A DNA stretch of 64,000 bases from Ideonella sp. WA131b (GTDB lineage Bacteria; Pseudomonadota; Gammaproteobacteria; Burkholderiales; Burkholderiaceae_C): the NCBI GenBank assembly GCA_023657425.1, contig JAGTJW010000001.1:248001-312000 (forward strand), written 5' to 3'. The first letter of the stretch is position 1, and every line of letters starts with the position of its first letter. Below, in pieces: positions 57,216-64,000 of the stretch. The notes below the pieces were generated by a model that ran no database searches, had not been told where the DNA came from, and saw nothing but the letters and a program-made list of their open reading frames with translations. The position numbers and the translations under genes are program-made.

Positions 57216-58430
57216 ATGGACCTGACCTACTGGCTCGACTGGGCCAATCTGCTGCTGCGCTGGGCGCACGTGATCGTCGCCATCGCGTGGATCGGCTCGA
57301 GCTTCTACTTCGTCTTCCTCGACTCGAGCCTCGTCAAGCCCACCTCGCCCGAGCTCAACGCCCTGGGCGTGGACGGCGAGCTCTGGGCCGTGCACGGCGG
57401 CGGCTTCTACAACCCGCAGAAGTACCTCGTGGCGCCGAAGACGCTGCCCGAGCACCTGCACTGGTTCTTCTGGGAGAGCTACAGCACCTGGCTCACGGGT
57501 TTTGCGCTCTTCGCGGTGCTGTACCTGTTCAACGCCGAAACCTTTCTCATCGACCGCCAGGTCTTCGCCTGGGACGCACCCTGGCAGGCGGTCACGGCGG
57601 CACTGGCCTTCCTCGTCGTGTTCTGGCTGCTGTACGACGGCCTGTGCCGCTGGCTCGGCGAGAAGGCCGGCAAGGTCGGCGGCGACGTGAAGGTCGGCAT
57701 CTCCGTCACGGTGTTCGTGGTGCTTGCCTCGTGGCTGGCTTGCCAGCTGTTCGCCGGCCGCGCGGCTTTTGTGCTGGTGGGGGCGATGCTGGCCACGGCG
57801 ATGAGTGCCAACGTGTTCTTCTGGATCATCCCCGGCCAGAAGACGGTGATCGCCCAGATGAAGGCCGGCCAGCCGGTGCAGGCCATCCACGGCCAGCGTG
57901 CCAAGCAGCGCAGCGTGCACAACACCTACTTCACGCTGCCGGTCCTGATCGCGATGCTGTCCAACCACTATGGGTGGCTCTACCAGGGCGCATGGAACTG
58001 GGTGGTGCTGGTGGTGCTGATGCTGGCAGGCGCGCTCATCCGCCACAGCTTCGTGGCGCGGCACAAGGCGCTCGTCCACGGCAAGCGCGTGCCTTGGGAG
58101 TACGCCGGTGTCGGCACCGCGCTGCTGCTGGGCCTGGCGGTGGCGCTCAAGCCCGCGCCGCGCCCTGCCGCACCGGCGGCGGCCGCGCCGGCCACTTATG
58201 CCGAGCTGAAGGCCGTGCTCGAGCAACGTTGCGCGGTGTGCCACAACGCGGTGGTGGCGCAGAAGAACGTCGCACTGCACACGCCCGAGCTGGTGCAGCA
58301 GCACGCGCAGGCGATTTATCAGCAGAGCGTCGTGCTGCGGCTGATGCCGCAGAACAACGCCACGCAGATCACCGAAGAAGAGCGCGAGCTGATCCGACGC
58401 TGGTTCAGGGCCGGCGCGCCCGGGCCCTGA
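57216..58430 (+). CDS. puuD: Membrane-bound urate hydroxylase with cytochrome c domain
   Basis: Integral membrane protein of 404 residues that oxidises urate to 5-hydroxyisourate and passes electrons to the respiratory chain. The urate-oxidase N-terminal membrane domain (WAHVIVAIAWIGSSFYFVFLD; GGGFYNPQKYLVAPKTLP) has about eight hydrophobic segments. It is followed by an Ala/Pro linker (312-327) and a small cytochrome c domain with heme motif CAVCH (339-343) and a distal Met in LRLMPQNN. It starts the pathway and is co-transcribed with uraH. Confidence 0.93.
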   Translation: MDLTYWLDWANLLLRWAHVIVAIAWIGSSFYFVFLDSSLVKPTSPELNALGVDGELWAVHGGGFYNPQKYLVAPKTLPEHLHWFFWESYSTWLTGFALFAVLYLFNAETFLIDRQVFAWDAPWQAVTAALAFLVVFWLLYDGLCRWLGEKAGKVGGDVKVGISVTVFVVLASWLACQLFAGRAAFVLVGAMLATAMSANVFFWIIPGQKTVIAQMKAGQPVQAIHGQRAKQRSVHNTYFTLPVLIAMLSNHYGWLYQGAWNWVVLVVLMLAGALIRHSFVARHKALVHGKRVPWEYAGVGTALLLGLAVALKPAPRPAAPAAAAPATYAELKAVLEQRCAVCHNAVVAQKNVALHTPELVQQHAQAIYQQSVVLRLMPQNNATQITEEERELIRRWFRAGAPGP

Positions 58431-58452
58431 GGGCGATATCGGCCCCGGCCGC

Positions 58453-58725
58453 TCAGCCCGCAGACGCTGGCGGGGCGTCAGCCGGCTCGAGCAAGGCGCC
58501 GTAGCGCCGCACCTCGTGCTCGTAGGCGCTGATGGTGTGCTCGGAGATCGGTGCGTTCAGCAAGAAGGCCCGCGCCATCTCGGAGTGGCGCGCAAAGGCC
58601 TCGGACATGGTGGCGCGCTGGGCCTCGGGCAAGGCGGTGATCAGGGTCGTCACCACGGCGTCCAGCGCCAGCAGGCCGCCCTTGAGCTCGCAGATCTTCT
58701 CGGTCGCTTGCTGCAGGTTGTTCAC
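58453..58725 (-). CDS. Conserved small protein of unknown function
   Basis: A 90-residue, mainly helical protein (MNNLQQATEKICELKGGLLALDAVVTTLI in two helices, then ARHSEMARAFLLNAPISEHTI). No signal peptide, membrane segment or known motif. The clear start and the codon pattern support a real gene. It is convergent with puuD and lies after the cold-shock terminator. I do not recognise a function. Confidence 0.55.
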   Translation of the reverse strand: MNNLQQATEKICELKGGLLALDAVVTTLITALPEAQRATMSEAFARHSEMARAFLLNAPISEHTISAYEHEVRRYGALLEPADAPPASAG

Positions 58726-58750
58726 CGCGGCTCCCGGGTGTGGCCCGTGA

Positions 58751-58779
58751 AAAAAGAAAAAGGCGCGCCGAAGCGCGCC
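58751..58779 (-). terminator. Intrinsic terminator of the cold-shock gene
   Basis: On the minus strand GGCGCGC-TTCG-GCGCGCC, a 7-bp stem with a TTCG tetraloop, is followed by TTTTTCTTTTTT. It lies about 40 bases after the cold-shock stop codon. Confidence 0.9.
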
Positions 58780-58818
58780 CCGGTCGCCGCGGCCCCGAGG
58801 GGCCGGCAGCGGGATCGA

Positions 58819-59034
58819 TCAGCTGACGACGCGGATGTTCGACGCTTGCGGGCCCTTCTGGCCCTGCGTCACTTCGTACTCGACGCGCTGGTTCTCAAGC
58901 AGGGTCTTGAAGCCCGTGCCCTGGATTTCCTTGAAGTGCGCGAACAGGTCCTTGCCGCCGCCATCGGGGGCGATGAAGCCGAAGCCCTTGCCCTCGTTGA
59001 ACCACTTGACGGTGCCGGTTTCTTTGTTGGCCAT
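58819..59034 (-). CDS. Cold-shock domain protein, CspA family
   Basis: A 71-residue single-stranded nucleic-acid-binding protein. It has the RNA-binding motifs [12 protein letters not shown] (RNP1) and DLFAHF (RNP2), as in CspA/CspD-type chaperones. ATG at 59032-59034 with AAGGAAA upstream; a longer frame adds a non-conserved extension. The gap behind it (59035-59249) has no gene and would carry the long 5' leader usual for csp genes; I could not place the promoter. Confidence 0.95.
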   Translation of the reverse strand: MANKETGTVKWFNEGKGFGFIAPDGGGKDLFAHFKEIQGTGFKTLLENQRVEYEVTQGQKGPQASNIRVVS

Positions 59035-59249
59035 GGGAGTTTCCTTTCGGTGTGAGGTTGAACCGCGCAACGGCACCCTTGCCGCACACGCGTACGGAAG
59101 CCGCCTAAACGCTACTCACCGATGGAAGAACTGGGCCTAGCACGACGGCGCTGGCGCCCGGGGGCTGCAGCGGCGTCGGTCAAACACAATAGAGCCGACG
59201 AACGAGAAGATCGGAGCGAATCCGCGCAGCGACTGTACCCCACATCGTG

Positions 59250-59732
59250 TCAGGCTGCGCTTGATCTTTCGTAAAGAACATCGGGGCAGCGTTCTTCGTT
59301 GCCAAGGCCGTCGGTGTAACCCACCGCGACGAATCCTTCGCCTTCGTAGAAGCGGCGCGCCCCGGTGTTGGCCTGGAAGCACCACAGGCGAACGGCGTGC
59401 GCGCCGGCGGCCTGCAGGTCTGACAGCATGCGGCGCAGCAAGCTTGTGCCGAGGCCCTGGCCTGTGTAACCGGGCTCGACGTACAACTGCTCGACCCAGC
59501 CCAAGCCGTTGTCCATGGCCTGCGCCCCCATGGCGCGCGGCTGTCCGTCCAGTTCGGCCAGGCAGACACCGCCACCCGGCACCAGCACCTGGGCCACCCA
59601 GGCGCGAACACTTTCGGGGGTCTGCGCCATGGGCGCGAAGGGCAAGTGCGCAGCGCGCGAGAGGATCAGGATATCGGCCACACGTGGCGCATCGGCTGGC
59701 GTGGCCGGTCGGAGAACCTCCCGCGAGATCAT
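59250..59732 (-). CDS. GNAT family N-acetyltransferase
   Basis: A 160-residue acetyltransferase. The GNAT core is visible: EQLYVEPGYTGQGLGTSLL (acetyl-CoA loop with GQGLGTS), RLWCFQANTGARRFYEGEGF and VAVGYTDG. The substrate cannot be told. ATG at 59730-59732 (MISREVLRPATPAD) is chosen; the longer frame upstream translates only the cloverleaf repeat. Confidence 0.85.
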   Translation of the reverse strand: MISREVLRPATPADAPRVADILILSRAAHLPFAPMAQTPESVRAWVAQVLVPGGGVCLAELDGQPRAMGAQAMDNGLGWVEQLYVEPGYTGQGLGTSLLRRMLSDLQAAGAHAVRLWCFQANTGARRFYEGEGFVAVGYTDGLGNEERCPDVLYERSSAA

Positions 59733-59742
59733 GCCAACGATT

Positions 59743-60017
59743 CTAGGAGCGTGGGCGGCAGAAATCCAGCCCCGCGCCGGGGCGGCCAAAGCCACTGGCG
59801 TAGGCGCGTCGCGCAGCGCGGGCTTGACGCCCGCGCCAGCGGCGCAACACCCGCCAGCGGCTTTGGCCGCCCCGGCCCTTCGGGTTGGGCCGACTTCGGG
59901 GCCCATGCGGCGTTGCCACGCTGGCCCGGGCGCACAGCCCGGGCTGCGCGCGGCGCCTGGCCTGGGCCCCGAAGTCGGCCCAACGCGGGGCTGGATTTCT
60001 GCCACCCACGCTCCTAG
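59743..60017. repeat. 275-bp three-way (cloverleaf) inverted-repeat element
   Basis: Outer arms 59743-59775 and 59985-60017 pair with one mismatch in 33. Inside, arms 59777-59800 and 59852-59875 pair with one mismatch in 24, and arms 59884-59905 and 59963-59984 pair perfectly over 22. Each inner arm ends in its own perfect 8-bp hairpin (59816-59836 and 59924-59944). The strand can therefore fold as a trunk with two branches. No coding sequence fits; apparent ORFs on both strands are repeat translations. Confidence 0.9.
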
Positions 60018-60083
60018 GAGCGTGGGTGGCGCGCGACGGGCTCGCGCTGGCCGTGTCCGCAGCACTTGGCGCCCACGCTCCTA
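60015..60083. repeat. Second palindromic unit with the same terminal sequence
   Basis: TAGGAGCGTGGGTGGC (60015-60030) pairs with GGCGCCCACGCTCCTA (60068-60083), with a mismatch near the inner end. It abuts the cloverleaf and shares its terminal CTAGGAGCGTGGG-type sequence. The pattern, a short tetranucleotide next to an imperfect hairpin, resembles REP/BIME elements. Confidence 0.7.
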
Positions 60084-60528
60084 CGTGCTTCTGATGAGCC
60101 CTCTCTTGCTGGTTCTGGTGCAGGACGGCCCGATGTGGCTGCGTTCCGCCATGGCGGGACATGTGCCGACTTGAGCGGCGGAAGGAACTCCAAGGGGGTT
60201 CGCGGAGTCACCTGCCGGCTTTGTCGGCGCGGCCGGACAAGAAAGGCCGAGAGTGTTCGGGTTCATGGTGCAGCCGGCGGCGCAGGTTCGTCGCCCACGG
60301 CTCACCCGACCGGGTGGCCGCAAATCCGCCACCGGTGAGTGTTGGGTGGTGGCCGGAACTCCCAGTTCGCGGTCGACGCCGCCAGCAGCCGTTCGTTTCG
60401 GCGCGGTCAAGAAGACCGGTCTTCGAGGCGCTTACCTCGCCATCTTGACCCTTCAGCGACATTCGCAGACTGACAAAGCCATCGGCCGAGTCGCGCGCCA
60501 CTCAGAATGCCGACGATGGACCGCCAGG
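60084..60528. other. Stretch without a recognisable gene
   Basis: About 445 bases between the palindromic elements and the MarR gene. Several short overlapping ORFs occur on both strands but none has a recognisable domain, a good ribosome site or consistent codon use. The composition is less GC-rich than the flanking genes, which suggests decayed or acquired DNA. Confidence 0.5.
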
Positions 60529-61029
60529 TCACGAGGGAGCGCGCGACTCTTCGAGCATGGCCGTCGCCTCGGCAGACAGCAGAGCCAGGACCTTGCCGAA
60601 GACCTGGTAGTCGTCTTCACTGAGGCAATGCCTCAGCCGCGCCTGGCGGGCCTGTGAGCCCACGATGCCCCGCCGCAGCACTTCCACGCCGGAGGCTGTG
60701 ACCGACAGCCTCTGGCGCCGACGGTCGGCCTGGTCGCTGTCCATCGCGATCAGGCCCTTGTCCACCAGTTCGTGGCTGGCCCGGCTGACCTGGCTGTGGT
60801 CCAGCCGCGTGGCTGTGGCCACCTGACCCGAGGTGGTCGGCCCCAAGCGGTTGAGCATCACCAGCACCCGCCACTGGCGGCTGGACAGATCCAGCTCCTG
60901 GCTGACCGAGCCTTCCACCACGCGCGCGAGCAGCTGCGACAGCACCGAGACCCGGAAGGTGATCAATTCCTGCGGTTCATGGCGGCGCAGCGCGGTGGCG
61001 CTGACTTGAGCGGCTTTTCTCTTTGTCAT
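60529..61029 (-). CDS. MarR-family transcriptional regulator
   Basis: A 166-residue winged-helix regulator: ELDLSSRQWRVLVMLNRLG, then SGQVATATRLDHSQVSRASHELVDKGLI (recognition helix and wing) and DRRRQRLSVTASG, the MarR wing signature. It is divergent from a TctC-CoA-transferase-lyase operon and probably controls it in response to an organic acid or its CoA ester. ATG at 61027-61029; the larger open frame is a shadow of the operon opposite. Confidence 0.9.
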   Translation of the reverse strand: MTKRKAAQVSATALRRHEPQELITFRVSVLSQLLARVVEGSVSQELDLSSRQWRVLVMLNRLGPTTSGQVATATRLDHSQVSRASHELVDKGLIAMDSDQADRRRQRLSVTASGVEVLRRGIVGSQARQARLRHCLSEDDYQVFGKVLALLSAEATAMLEESRAPS

Positions 61030-61044
61030 GTCAATACTTGCTGT

Positions 61045-61066
61045 AGCACATAAATCTCCATATGCT
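61045..61066. promoter_or_regulatory. Candidate MarR operator in the divergent gap
   Basis: AGCACAT (61045-61051) and ATATGCT (61060-61066) form an inverted repeat with one mismatch around an 8-bp AT-rich centre, in the 72-bp gap between marR and the receptor gene. Size and position fit a MarR-dimer site overlapping both promoters. Confidence 0.4.
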
Positions 61067-61101
61067 TGGCTCTGCGACGAAACAACACCCTGGAGACTCC
61101 C

Positions 61102-62070
61102 ATGCATTCTGCGCTCCGCCGCGCCCTGCTTGCGACGGTCCTGTCCACCTTCTGGGCCACGTCGGCCCAGGCCGACACCTACCCCAGCAAACCCATCACC
61201 CTGGTGGTGACCCAGGGCCCGGGCTCGGGCAGCGACGTCATGGCGCGCCTGCTGGCCGGCTACCTTGGCCCGCTGCTGGGGCAGACGGTGGTGGTGGAGA
61301 ACCGCGCCGGCGCCTCCGGCATCATCGGCCACCAGTCGGTGGCACGCGCCCCGGCGGACGGCTACACGCTGCTGTTCACGTCCACCGCCGGGCTGTTCGT
61401 GGTGCCGGTGATGAACCCGAACGCCCAGTACGGCCTGGCCGACTTCGTGCCCGTGGCACCCGTGATGCGCGCGCCCTTTGCGGTGCTGGTGGCCAACACG
61501 CCCACGGCGCCCAAGACCATGGCCGAACTGATGGCCGCGATCCGCAGCAAGCCGCAAAGCTATGCCTCGGCCGGCGTGAGCACCTTGACCCATCTGGGCA
61601 CCGAGCTGGTGCTGCGCCGGGCCGGCTTGCAGGCGACTCACATACCCTACAAGGGCAGCGGCGCCGCGCTCACCGACCTGATGGGCGGCCAGGTGCTGTT
61701 CGCGACCGACTCCCTGACCGCCGCGATGACGCACATCAAGAGCGGCAGGCTGCGCGCCCTGGCCACCACCGACCTGGCGCGCGAGGGCTCGCTGCCCGAT
61801 GTGCCGACGCTGGCTGAAGCGGGCTTGTCCGGCGTGCAGGTGGCCGCCATCGGTGGGCTGTTCGCACCCAAGGGCACACCCAAGGATGTGGTCGACAAGG
61901 TGTCCGCCGCCGCGGCCAAGGTGCTGGTCAACCCGGAAGTGGCGCAGCGCTTCGCCGCCGTCGAGACCGACCCGCTGAGGGTGACGGTCCCCGCCTTCAA
62001 CGACCTGCTGCGCAGGGAAGCCGAGGTCTGGAGCCCGCTCGTGCGCCAACTGGGCCTGAAGACGGAATGA
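61102..62070 (+). CDS. Tripartite tricarboxylate transporter receptor, Bug/TctC family
   Basis: Periplasmic solute-binding protein of 322 residues with a signal peptide (ending TSAQA-D). The TctC pattern is clear: YPSKPITLVVTQGPGSGSDVMARLLA (split), VVENRAGASGIIGHQSVARAPADGYTLL, HIPYKGSGAALTDLMGGQV and VPTLAEAGL. The membrane subunits TctA/TctB are not in the window; receptors of this type are often orphans in Burkholderiales. ATG at 61102. Its stop overlaps the CoA-transferase start by four bases. Confidence 0.93.
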   Translation: MHSALRRALLATVLSTFWATSAQADTYPSKPITLVVTQGPGSGSDVMARLLAGYLGPLLGQTVVVENRAGASGIIGHQSVARAPADGYTLLFTSTAGLFVVPVMNPNAQYGLADFVPVAPVMRAPFAVLVANTPTAPKTMAELMAAIRSKPQSYASAGVSTLTHLGTELVLRRAGLQATHIPYKGSGAALTDLMGGQVLFATDSLTAAMTHIKSGRLRALATTDLAREGSLPDVPTLAEAGLSGVQVAAIGGLFAPKGTPKDVVDKVSAAAAKVLVNPEVAQRFAAVETDPLRVTVPAFNDLLRREAEVWSPLVRQLGLKTE

Positions 62071-63317
62071 AGGCGGCACAAGAGCTGCCGGCAGCGCAGC
62101 TGCAGCCGGGCGCATGTGGCCCGCTGCAGGGTGTGCGGGTGGTCGACCTGTCGCGCCTGGTGGCCGGCAACATGCTGACGCTGCAACTGGGGGACTTCGG
62201 CGCCGATGTCATCAAGGTCGAGGCGGCCGGTTCCGGCGACACGCTGCGCGAGTGGCGCGAGTCGCATGCCGACTTCCCCGCAGGCTTTGACGGCTGGTGG
62301 CGCACCTATGCCCGCAACAAGCGCAGCCTGGCGCTGGACCTGCGCAACGCCGAAGCCATGGCCTGGCTGCGCCGCCTGATCGACACCGCGCAGGTGCTGG
62401 TGGAGAGCTTCCGCCCCGGCACGCTGGAGGCCATGGGTCTGGCGCCCGATGCGCTGGGGGTGTCCAACCCACGCCTGGTGGTGGTGCGGCTCTCAGGTTG
62501 GGGCCAGACGGGCCCGTATCGCGAGCTGCCGGGCTTCGGCAGCCTGATCGAAGGCTTCAGCGGCTATGCCCACAAGCACCGCGGCGCCGATGGCACGCCC
62601 CAACTGCCCAACCTGGCGATGGCCGACATGATCACGGGCCTGACCGGCGCCTTCGCGACCTTGGCCGCGCTGCGCGAAGTGGAGGTGCGCGGCGGCCGCG
62701 GTCAGGTGCTCGACCTGTCGCTGCTGGAACCCATGCTCGCCATCATGGGCCCGGATGTCAGCGCCTTTGCGGCCACGGGGGTGGATGCCGAGCCCGGCCG
62801 CAAGATTGCATCGCCGCGCGGCAGCTACCGCTGCAAGGACGGCCTGTGGGTGTCGATGAGCGGCTCCACCGACACCATGGCGCGACGCGTGTTCGAGGCC
62901 ATCGGCCGCCCGGCGCTGATGGATGAGCCCCGCTTCAACACCAACGCCGCCCGACTGGCCCACGACCAGGAGCTGGACGCGATGGTCGCCGGTTTCATTG
63001 CCGGGCTTGACCAGGGCGAGTGCCTGGCGCTGTTCCGCCGCCACGGCGTGACGGTGGGCCCGATCTATGCGCCCCCGCAATTGCTGGCCGATGCCCACGT
63101 GGTCGAGCGCGGCGTCTACGTGCGCCTGGACAGCGGCGACGGCACCGAGCCCACGGTGATGCACCAGGTGACGCCGCGCCTGCAAGGCACGCCCGGCAGC
63201 ATCCGCCGCGCCGCGCCCGCACGCGGCCAGCACACCCACGAGCTGCTGGCCGAGCTGGGCGCCACGTCTGCCGAGCGCGAGGCGCTGCAGCGCCAAGGAG
63301 CGATCGAGTGCAGCTGA
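62067..63317 (+). CDS. Family III CoA-transferase (CaiB/BaiF type)
   Basis: A 416-residue formyl-CoA transferase-like enzyme that moves CoA between organic acids. The catalytic Asp is Asp187 in NLAMADMITG, preceded by GVRVVDLSRLVAGNMLTLQLGDFGADVIKVE (split) and RNKRSLALDLR. With a CitE-like lyase directly downstream and a TctC receptor upstream, it probably activates an imported di- or hydroxy-acid (for example itaconate, citramalate or a malate analogue) to its CoA ester for cleavage. The substrate is an inference. Confidence 0.9.
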   Translation: MKAAQELPAAQLQPGACGPLQGVRVVDLSRLVAGNMLTLQLGDFGADVIKVEAAGSGDTLREWRESHADFPAGFDGWWRTYARNKRSLALDLRNAEAMAWLRRLIDTAQVLVESFRPGTLEAMGLAPDALGVSNPRLVVVRLSGWGQTGPYRELPGFGSLIEGFSGYAHKHRGADGTPQLPNLAMADMITGLTGAFATLAALREVEVRGGRGQVLDLSLLEPMLAIMGPDVSAFAATGVDAEPGRKIASPRGSYRCKDGLWVSMSGSTDTMARRVFEAIGRPALMDEPRFNTNAARLAHDQELDAMVAGFIAGLDQGECLALFRRHGVTVGPIYAPPQLLADAHVVERGVYVRLDSGDGTEPTVMHQVTPRLQGTPGSIRRAAPARGQHTHELLAELGATSAEREALQRQGAIECS

Positions 63318-64000
63318 AGTCCATCCGCTCGCTGCTGTTTCTGCCGGCCACCGCCGACCACCTGCTGGCCAAGGCCACCGAGCGGGGCGCCGATGCGCTG
63401 GTGGTGGACCTGGAAGACGCCATCCCCCCCGACCGCAAGGCCGAAGCCCGCCCGATGGCGCGCGCGGCGGTGGCGCAACTGGCGGCACGCGGCGCCCGGG
63501 TGGTGCTGCGCGTGAACAGCGAACCGGCCTTGTGGCAGCAAGACCTCCAGGGCATGCCGCTGCAGAGCCTGGCCGCCGTGATGTTGCCCAAGGTGGAGAC
63601 CGTCGCGCAGCTGGAAGCCTTTGCGCAAGCACTGGCCGCCCACGCAGCCGCGGGCGGCGAGCAGGGCCACGCGCCACCGCCGATCGCGGCTTTGCTGGAA
63701 ACGCCGCGTGGGGTGCTGGCGGCCGCTCAAGTCGCGGCCCACCCGGCGCTGTGCGCACTGGGCTTCGGCGCCGAGGACTACGCCGGTGCCCTGGGCGTGC
63801 CACCCGAGCCGGCTGCGCTGACCTGGCCTGCACAACAGGTGCTGACCTGCGCACACGCCCACGGCCTGGCCTGCTGGGGCCTGGCCGGCAGCATTGCGGT
63901 GGTGGATGACGTGGCGGGCTTCGAGCACACCGTGCGCGCCGGCCGCGCGATGGGCTTCACCGGTTCGGTCTGCATCCACCCGCGGCAGGTGCCCATCGTC
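63308..64000 (+). CDS. CitE-like HpcH/HpaI-family CoA lyase, cut by the window end
   Basis: The frame opens with a GTG at 63308, overlapping the CoA-transferase gene by ten bases, and remains open for 231 codons to the end of the window. The translation starts MQLKSIRSLLFLPATADHLL and has the CitE landmarks LVVDLEDAIPPDRK (metal Asp/Glu), LRVNS (Arg), LPKVET, LLETPRGVLAA and GFGAEDYAGALG. Members cleave citryl-, malyl- or citramalyl-CoA type esters. Its place after a CoA-transferase fits the second step of such a pathway. Confidence 0.88.
   Translation, partial: MQLKSIRSLLFLPATADHLLAKATERGADALVVDLEDAIPPDRKAEARPMARAAVAQLAARGARVVLRVNSEPALWQQDLQGMPLQSLAAVMLPKVETVAQLEAFAQALAAHAAAGGEQGHAPPPIAALLETPRGVLAAAQVAAHPALCALGFGAEDYAGALGVPPEPAALTWPAQQVLTCAHAHGLACWGLAGSIAVVDDVAGFEHTVRAGRAMGFTGSVCIHPRQVPIV

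Noticed and set aside
60084..60528. Short overlapping ORFs between the palindromic element and the MarR gene
   Set aside because: None has a ribosome site, a recognisable domain or consistent codon use, and they overlap one another on both strands.

Overview
This 64-kb window is dense, GC-rich bacterial chromosome with short intergenic gaps. Gene content and order suggest a betaproteobacterium of the order Burkholderiales, roughly the Comamonadaceae / Rubrivivax-Leptothrix group. The pointers are a porin ending in Phe, a Bug/TctC-type solute receptor, the run pilMNOPQ-aroK-aroB-dgt-gltBD, and an mla operon that includes mlaA. This placement is an inference from gene families, not from a marker-gene search. 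No rRNA, tRNA or CRISPR array was seen.

Layout. (1) 1-13.8 kb is mostly housekeeping: the end of a gspC-like gene, ilvA behind a probable transcription attenuator, an OsmC-family gene whose 3' end runs into a six-copy 43-bp repeat, coq7, a porin, a DUF3047 lipoprotein, a dipeptide/oligopeptide-type ABC transporter (two permeases, two ATPases, no receptor), lptM-lysA, cyaY and mrcA. (2) 13.8-22.1 kb is the type IV pilus assembly operon pilMNOPQ behind a candidate sigma-54 promoter, followed by aroK, aroB and dgt. (3) 22.1-29.5 kb holds a degenerate REP-associated transposase gene and glutamate synthase gltB-gltD; the gltB 3' end has been extended by a 21-bp tandem repeat. (4) 29.6-33.5 kb is the complete phospholipid-trafficking operon mlaF-E-D-A-C-B. 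(5) 33.4-39.6 kb, minus strand: a HexR-type regulator, zwf with a candidate HexR operator, a trans-sulfuration PLP enzyme, and gspB and gspA of type II secretion.

(6) 39.6-47.1 kb is the most unusual region: a four-gene, translationally coupled minus-strand operon encoding an MmeI-like adenine methyltransferase without a visible nuclease domain, a YhcG/DUF1016 PD-(D/E)XK nuclease, a superfamily 2 helicase and a GIY-YIG nuclease. Its putative promoter has a perfect 16-bp palindromic LexA (SOS) box lying over the -10 element. It looks like a DNA-damage-inducible restriction or defence system, and it sits directly downstream of an orphan ureD.

(7) 47.1-58.4 kb is a purine (urate) degradation cluster: puuD, uraH, a UraD-AllC fusion, puuE, an M20 hydrolase, a guanine-deaminase-like protein, an SsuABC/TauABC-type transporter, a GntR regulator with a candidate operator, and ureD. 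Together they would convert urate through 5-hydroxyisourate, OHCU, allantoin and allantoate towards ureidoglycolate, ammonia and possibly urea. (8) 58.4-61.0 kb: a small unknown gene, a cold-shock protein, a GNAT acetyltransferase, and a 275-bp sequence that can fold into a three-way cloverleaf of long near-perfect inverted repeats. (9) 61.0-64.0 kb: a MarR regulator divergent from a TctC-type receptor, a family III CoA-transferase and a CitE-like lyase cut by the window end.

All family assignments were made by reading the sequences; no database search was run.
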